Source: an uncultured Ruminococcus sp. (GTDB taxonomy: Bacteria > Bacillota > Clostridia > Oscillospirales > Ruminococcaceae). Taken from it: DNA of 9,593 nucleotides. A program made the translations under genes and the position numbers. Under the pieces are notes generated by a model. The model made no database searches. It worked only from the letters and a program-made list of their open reading frames with translations, and was not told the origin of the DNA. Of the stretch, positions 5,740 to 9,593 are shown one piece after another (positions within the stretch are counted from its first letter, which is position 1; every line of letters begins with the position of its first letter). The stretch lies in NCBI GenBank assembly GCA_947176685.1, contig CAMWRL010000063.1:1-9593 (forward strand), given 5' to 3'.

Positions 5740-8700
5740 TTACTGTTCTTCAGAATAGTCATCAACATCTTCTTCGTCATCATTGTCGTCTGTTTTCTGG
5801 ACGAGTTCCTGTTCAGCAACAGCACCCTTTGACTTTATAATCTGGACGTTATTTTTCTTTGAGGGTTTGTCAGATTCTTCCGACAGAAGTCCCTGTTTTT
5901 TTCTGTCCTTTTCGTTCTGGAGTGCTATAAGAATTTCGTTATTCTTTTTGTCGTAGAGATAGAATACAACCATAATTCCTATACCGAGAATCAGTGTAAA
6001 CATACCCAGATTGAATCCGGGAGGAGTATATTTCATAGTGATAGTATGCTGACCGGCAGGAAGCTTGAGACCGATTGTGGATTCAAGCGCAATTACTTTT
6101 CCTGATTCGGCTTCGGTATTGTTATGATAACTGATTTTTCCCGTTTCTTCGTTCTTGATTTCGGTTATGAGGTCATTGGCTTTTTTGCCGTCAATTTTCA
6201 AAGTCCAGCCCTTTTCATACGGAATTGTTGTAAACAGCATTTGTCCCTCATTGATGTTTACAGTACCTTCGAGGTATCTGTCGTTGGACTTGTCCGTATT
6301 TACTTCAAACTGATTCTGTTTAAGCAGTTCAATATCGGCGTGGAATGCGTCATAATCGAGATTATAAAGCTGTAAACCGCCGTTTGCCTTGAACATGAAA
6401 TGTTCATTCTGACCTACATATACAGAACTGCCTTCGGTTTTTGTGATAGTGAAACGTACTTCAAGTTCAGTGCCGGCAGGGTAAGAGCCAAGACGTACAA
6501 TCGGTCTGATATGGTCTTTGAGGTAGTTTCCGTATTCCTGATGGTTGTAGTAATTGCCGTTTTCGTCCTTGTCCTTTGAAACCCATATATTAACGCCCTT
6601 ATAGAAGTCGCTGTCTATATGCATATATACAGGACCGTCATACTGAGTAGTGATATGCATATTTACAACAGGGTCAACGGCATTCGGGAGAGCGTCATAA
6701 GCGTGATGAGATTTGCTTTCTACAACGTTTCCTTTTTCGTCAGTCGGAGTATACATACTATGACGTACCTGATTCGGGTCAAATACTGAATCGCCCTCAT
6801 AGGCTTCGGGTTCAAGACGCTTGTAATATTCCTTGAAACCGTTTATTAAAATTACTTCCTTGTTGTCTTGTATTACTGTTTCAAACTCTGTATTTCCCGT
6901 GAGCGTACTGAGGAAAATATTCATACTGTTAAACTGGTTGTCGTTACCGAGATGACCGAGTTTAAGAATATCGCTGCTTGCGGCATAAGCTATTGCGAGT
7001 GCGTCCTTGTTTTCGTAAACGTCAAGGGTTACTTCATTGCCGTTGTTGTTTTTGTAGGAAGATTCAAAAGCTTTTTCGTAATACGGGTCAAGCAGTGAAC
7101 GGTTTCCGGAATTTCTGTTGGGGTCATCAACGATATACTTGATGCCGAGAAGCGAATCCGCAACAACGTTGTTGCCCTTGTACTGGGTTTCGTAACTTTG
7201 CGTGAAGTATCCGAGAGCGTCAGCAAAACTAATTGCTTTGGCGTTCATTACCGAGCTTGAATGGGAAATACCCTTTAAACCATAAGCGAGGTTATCGTTA
7301 ACACATCTCTGGTAAGTCTTTTCCGAACGGTAGAAACCACTGTCATATGCTTCAATGTCTTTTACAACGTCGGGTGCGGACATAATTTCAGTATAGGTTG
7401 ACTTGTCGGAGTATGCAACTTCTTTATTGATTTTCTTGAAAGTATCATATGCGTTGTAACCTGCTTCAAAGAATACCACACAGGCTACAGCAATAGTCAT
7501 TGCATTTCTTGCCTTTTGTTTTTTGGCGTGACTGTAGAAATAAACATAAATCAGATATACAGCCGCAAGCATTACGCCGAATACAAGTGTACCCAGCCAT
7601 ATTTCCTCGTGGGACTTGCTGTGGAAAGTCTCGGTTGTCTTGTAAGGTACTGTTGCAACATACTTGTATTTGTCCTCATTGTAATTGTATTTTGGCATAC
7701 GTTCGTTGAAAAACGCCACAAGTACCGCTATTCCGGTAAAAGTACCGGCAACGCTTCCGACAGAAAGCTTGTAGCCGTCAAGGTTGGAGAAGATTTCAGC
7801 AGCCATTGAGACAAACACGAATGAAAGCAGGAATGAATATCTGTAAGGCAGCCAGTTAGGGTCCTGACCTCCGTGCCACAACATATTTATAGGCTTTACA
7901 TACATACTTAAAACCATTATGAAGGTCACAAGTCCGTAACCTATTTTGCGGTTTGTCTTGACCTTTTTGTTCATAAAGAAAAGCGGAAGAAGTACAAAAG
8001 TAAGCACACCGCAGTAAATTTCCGGTCTGCCGTACAGTCTTGAGCCTTCGTCAACGTTTACTGAATAGTACTGGTTGGGGAGAAGTGTTGGGATAAGTTC
8101 AAGTAATTCAAACATCGTCCTGTAACTGAAGTCTGGTTGAGAGAAGTTGAATTTACCGTTTGAAAGACCATTGTAAACAGGCAGTATCATAAATATACTG
8201 CACATGAGAACGACAATTGTCGCAAGAGCCATTCTGCAAAAAGTCTTGAAATACTCTCCGGCATCCTTGAATTTTCTCTTTGTGCCGAAGAAAAGGTAAT
8301 AGAAGAAGTAAATAGCCACGAAAATTGCAATCATGTAACCGATATAAAATTCAGCCACAAACATTACTGCAAGCGGAATGATATAGTTAAGTTTTCTGCC
8401 GTCATCTATGAGGTATTCAACGCCTAAAATAATAAGAGGCAGGAAAACAGGACCGTCAATCCACATAGGGTCGATAAGCTGTATTGCTACATAACTCATC
8501 ATTGCGTACATCGTGGAGAATAATATTGACTGCATGGGTTTTACGTTTTTGGACTTCTGCGCATAGATACAGAAAGTCAGACCAGCCGCACCGACTTTGC
8601 ACAACTGCATAATCATCATTGCTTCAAGAATCATGCTTCTTGGCATAAGAATGACAATCAACGTAAAGGGACTTGCGAGGTAGTAACCAGTAATACCCAT

Positions 8701-9000
8701 AAATTCACCGGAGAGGTTACGACTCCAGTTATAGAATACGCTTCCGTCACCCCAGAAAGCGTCACGGAAAGCTTCAAAGTAATAGATATACTGTCCGTTG
8801 AGGTCTAACGCAAGTACGGAGCGTTCATTGAAAGGGTATATGCCGAAAAAGGCATATGCAACAAGAGTAAGCAGAGCAGGGATTAAAAATGCCGCAGCAT
8901 AATAAAGTGGTTTGTACTTTACCTGAGTTTTTGCGGCAATAATATCCGATGCTGTAATTGGCGGCTTCTGCTTGGAGCCGATAGCTTTGGATTTTGCCAA
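5740..9000 (-). CDS. YfhO-family polytopic membrane protein (putative GT-C glycosyltransferase)
   Basis: Proteins of the YfhO family are integral membrane proteins of the GT-C fold. Known members (Bacillus YfhO, Listeria GtlB) transfer sugars from lipid carriers onto teichoic acids outside the cell; the acceptor here is unknown. The N-terminal half (about 31-515) has some 11-12 hydrophobic segments. It carries the family blocks ALDLNGQYIYYFEAF (64-78), whose acidic residue in the first outer loop is the likely catalytic position, YNWSRNLSGEFMG (90-102), DPMWIDGPVFLPLI (177-190) and PNWLPYRYSFL (381-391). A long outer region (about 520-990) contains LLGIKYIVDD (617-626) and ends with YEKGWTLKIDGKK (928-940) and LPAGQHTITMKYTPPG (990-1005). 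A last membrane helix (about 1008-1026) leads to a cytoplasmic tail ending in an Asp/Glu cluster (1071-1086). The start is TTG, supported by AGGAGG 10 nt upstream; no in-frame ATG occurs before residue 101. At 1086 residues it is longer than typical members (roughly 850-900). No CsbB-like partner gene is in the window. Confidence 0.93.
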   Translation of the reverse strand: MAKSKAIGSKQKPPITASDIIAAKTQVKYKPLYYAAAFLIPALLTLVAYAFFGIYPFNERSVLALDLNGQYIYYFEAFRDAFWGDGSVFYNWSRNLSGEFMGITGYYLASPFTLIVILMPRSMILEAMMIMQLCKVGAAGLTFCIYAQKSKNVKPMQSILFSTMYAMMSYVAIQLIDPMWIDGPVFLPLIILGVEYLIDDGRKLNYIIPLAVMFVAEFYIGYMIAIFVAIYFFYYLFFGTKRKFKDAGEYFKTFCRMALATIVVLMCSIFMILPVYNGLSNGKFNFSQPDFSYRTMFELLELIPTLLPNQYYSVNVDEGSRLYGRPEIYCGVLTFVLLPLFFMNKKVKTNRKIGYGLVTFIMVLSMYVKPINMLWHGGQDPNWLPYRYSFLLSFVFVSMAAEIFSNLDGYKLSVGSVAGTFTGIAVLVAFFNERMPKYNYNEDKYKYVATVPYKTTETFHSKSHEEIWLGTLVFGVMLAAVYLIYVYFYSHAKKQKARNAMTIAVACVVFFEAGYNAYDTFKKINKEVAYSDKSTYTEIMSAPDVVKDIEAYDSGFYRSEKTYQRCVNDNLAYGLKGISHSSSVMNAKAISFADALGYFTQSYETQYKGNNVVADSLLGIKYIVDDPNRNSGNRSLLDPYYEKAFESSYKNNNGNEVTLDVYENKDALAIAYAASSDILKLGHLGNDNQFNSMNIFLSTLTGNTEFETVIQDNKEVILINGFKEYYKRLEPEAYEGDSVFDPNQVRHSMYTPTDEKGNVVESKSHHAYDALPNAVDPVVNMHITTQYDGPVYMHIDSDFYKGVNIWVSKDKDENGNYYNHQEYGNYLKDHIRPIVRLGSYPAGTELEVRFTITKTEGSSVYVGQNEHFMFKANGGLQLYNLDYDAFHADIELLKQNQFEVNTDKSNDRYLEGTVNINEGQMLFTTIPYEKGWTLKIDGKKANDLITEIKNEETGKISYHNNTEAESGKVIALESTIGLKLPAGQHTITMKYTPPGFNLGMFTLILGIGIMVVFYLYDKKNNEILIALQNEKDRKKQGLLSEESDKPSKKNNVQIIKSKGAVAEQELVQKTDDNDDEEDVDDYSEEQ

Positions 9001-9010
9001 GGTATTTGTT

Positions 9011-9016
9011 CCTCCT
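9011..9016 (-). promoter_or_regulatory. Strong ribosome binding site selecting the TTG start of the YfhO gene
   Basis: Read on the minus strand the sequence is AAAAAAGGAGGAAC, with AGGAGG 10 nt before TTG (9000-8998). The strength of this site and the lack of any nearby in-frame ATG decide in favour of the TTG start. Confidence 0.85.
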
Positions 9017-9068
9017 TTTTTTTCAGGGTAACGGCAGAAAAGCCATAATCCCCGATTATATCATAACC

Positions 9069-9097
9069 ATTATACTATAAATTCCGTCAGATTGCAA
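9069..9097 (-). promoter_or_regulatory. Sigma-A promoter of the YfhO gene
   Basis: On the minus strand, TTGCAA (9097-9092), a 17-bp spacer and TATAAT (9074-9069) form a good promoter. Transcription should begin near 9062, leaving a leader of about 62 nt with the ribosome binding site at its end. A second TATAAT at 9060-9055 has no matching -35. Confidence 0.75.
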
Positions 9098-9152
9098 GCA
9101 AATTAAAGAAATTTTCACACAACGGGAATCAGTTTATAACGGGTCAGTATTT

Positions 9153-9194
9153 AGACGTCTGAAAAGTCCGTAACTCTCAGTATTTTGCAAAATA
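9153..9194. repeat. Two palindromes upstream of the YfhO promoter
   Basis: AGACGTCT (9153-9160) and TATTTTGCAAAATA (9181-9194) are both perfect palindromes, lying 56 and 84 bp upstream of the -35 box of the YfhO gene and downstream of the XRE gene. The 14-bp one has the form of a dimeric repressor site. No T-run makes either a convincing terminator. Confidence 0.4.
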
Positions 9195-9224
9195 ATTATC
9201 TGTTGTAAGAAACAACCATATTGT

Positions 9225-9566
9225 TTATTTATTTTTGAATTTGTGGGATTCCTCCACCATATTTTCCAATCTTCCGATTATTCTGTCCTGTTCTTTTTCT
9301 GAAAGCATACGGAACAGATTCATCATAGTTGTTTCGTTATCATTCATAAATTCGATTTCATTTGATGATGCAGTTTCTTTGCCATACACCAAGTAATCCA
9401 AAGAAACATTAAAAAATTTTGCTATTTCGATTAGATATTTTCTATACGACTTGCTCTTTCCTGATTTCCATTCTGAAAAAGCTGCACTTTTTAAGCCTAA
9501 ATAATCAGTCAATTCTTTCTGTTCCCTGCCTGCTAACAAAAGCAATATTCTGTCTATAATCTCCAA
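9225..9566 (-). CDS. XRE-family helix-turn-helix transcriptional regulator
   Basis: This small cytosolic protein of 113 residues has an N-terminal Cro/C1-type DNA-binding domain (about 10-65). The helix-turn-helix is seen in KELTDYLGLKSAAFSEWKSG, followed by IAKFFNVSLDYLVYGK, the usual end of the domain. A polar linker (NEIEFMNDNETT) leads to a C-terminal helical segment, MNLFRMLSEKEQDRIIGRLENMVE, of the sort often found after this domain and likely used for dimerisation. The frame opens at a GTG (9575-9573), but GGGAG (9581-9577) is only 1 nt from it. The in-frame TTG at 9566-9564, 10 nt from the same GGGAG, is the more plausible start and gives an N-terminus MEIIDRILLLL. The upstream promoter is beyond the window edge. 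Its target is unknown; the 14-bp palindrome at 9181-9194, just past its stop codon, is one candidate site. No phage genes accompany it in the visible region. Confidence 0.88.
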   Translation of the reverse strand: MEIIDRILLLLAGREQKELTDYLGLKSAAFSEWKSGKSKSYRKYLIEIAKFFNVSLDYLVYGKETASSNEIEFMNDNETTMMNLFRMLSEKEQDRIIGRLENMVEESHKFKNK

Positions 9567-9593
9567 AATTAACACTCTCCCTTTGTTTAAAAT

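Noticed and set aside
9202..9216. Hairpin GTTGT/ACAAC as a terminator of the XRE gene
   Set aside because: The stem is only 5 bp and is not directly followed by a T-run on the minus strand; I see no convincing terminator for this gene.

Overview
The window looks like chromosomal DNA of a low-GC Gram-positive anaerobe of the class Clostridia, most probably a Ruminococcus-like member of the Oscillospiraceae. This is inferred from AT-rich sigma-A promoters, strong GGAGG-type ribosome binding sites, a clostridial-type aspartate kinase, a YfhO-family membrane protein and a free-standing Spo0A C-terminal DNA-binding domain. No database search was possible, so the genus is an inference.

Layout from left to right. 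Positions 46-1193 hold a probable two-gene unit: a GNAT acetyltransferase behind a consensus promoter, then a protein of unknown function, closed by an imperfect hairpin terminator. Positions 1246-3473 hold ppk1 (polyphosphate kinase) with its own consensus promoter. A 308-bp gap (3474-3781) follows. It contains three inverted repeats, the largest a 73-nt near-perfect hairpin followed by U-rich sequence, and a perfect Spo0A binding box (0A box). Next is a 115-residue protein that is only the Spo0A effector domain, without a receiver domain (3782-4129). A second perfect 0A box lies in opposite orientation just after it, in the leader of an aspartate kinase gene (4329-5666). A perfect 13-bp bidirectional terminator (5668-5701) separates the kinase from a convergent minus-strand gene for a 1086-residue YfhO-family polytopic membrane protein (5740-9000, TTG start). 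At the right edge, also on the minus strand, is a small XRE-type repressor-like protein (9225-9566).

The genes do not form one pathway: they are single-gene or two-gene transcription units, each with a recognisable promoter or terminator. ppk1 serves phosphate and energy storage, aspartate kinase opens the lysine/threonine/methionine/diaminopimelate branch, and YfhO proteins act in glycosylation of cell-surface polymers. The most interesting part is the Spo0A-domain gene. An identical 11-bp sequence containing the 0A box flanks it in inverted orientation, which suggests a receiver-less Spo0A-like regulator acting on its own locus and possibly on the aspartate kinase promoter. A second curiosity is a related hairpin sequence found at both 1158-1195 and 5661-5701, probably a dispersed terminator family of this genome.
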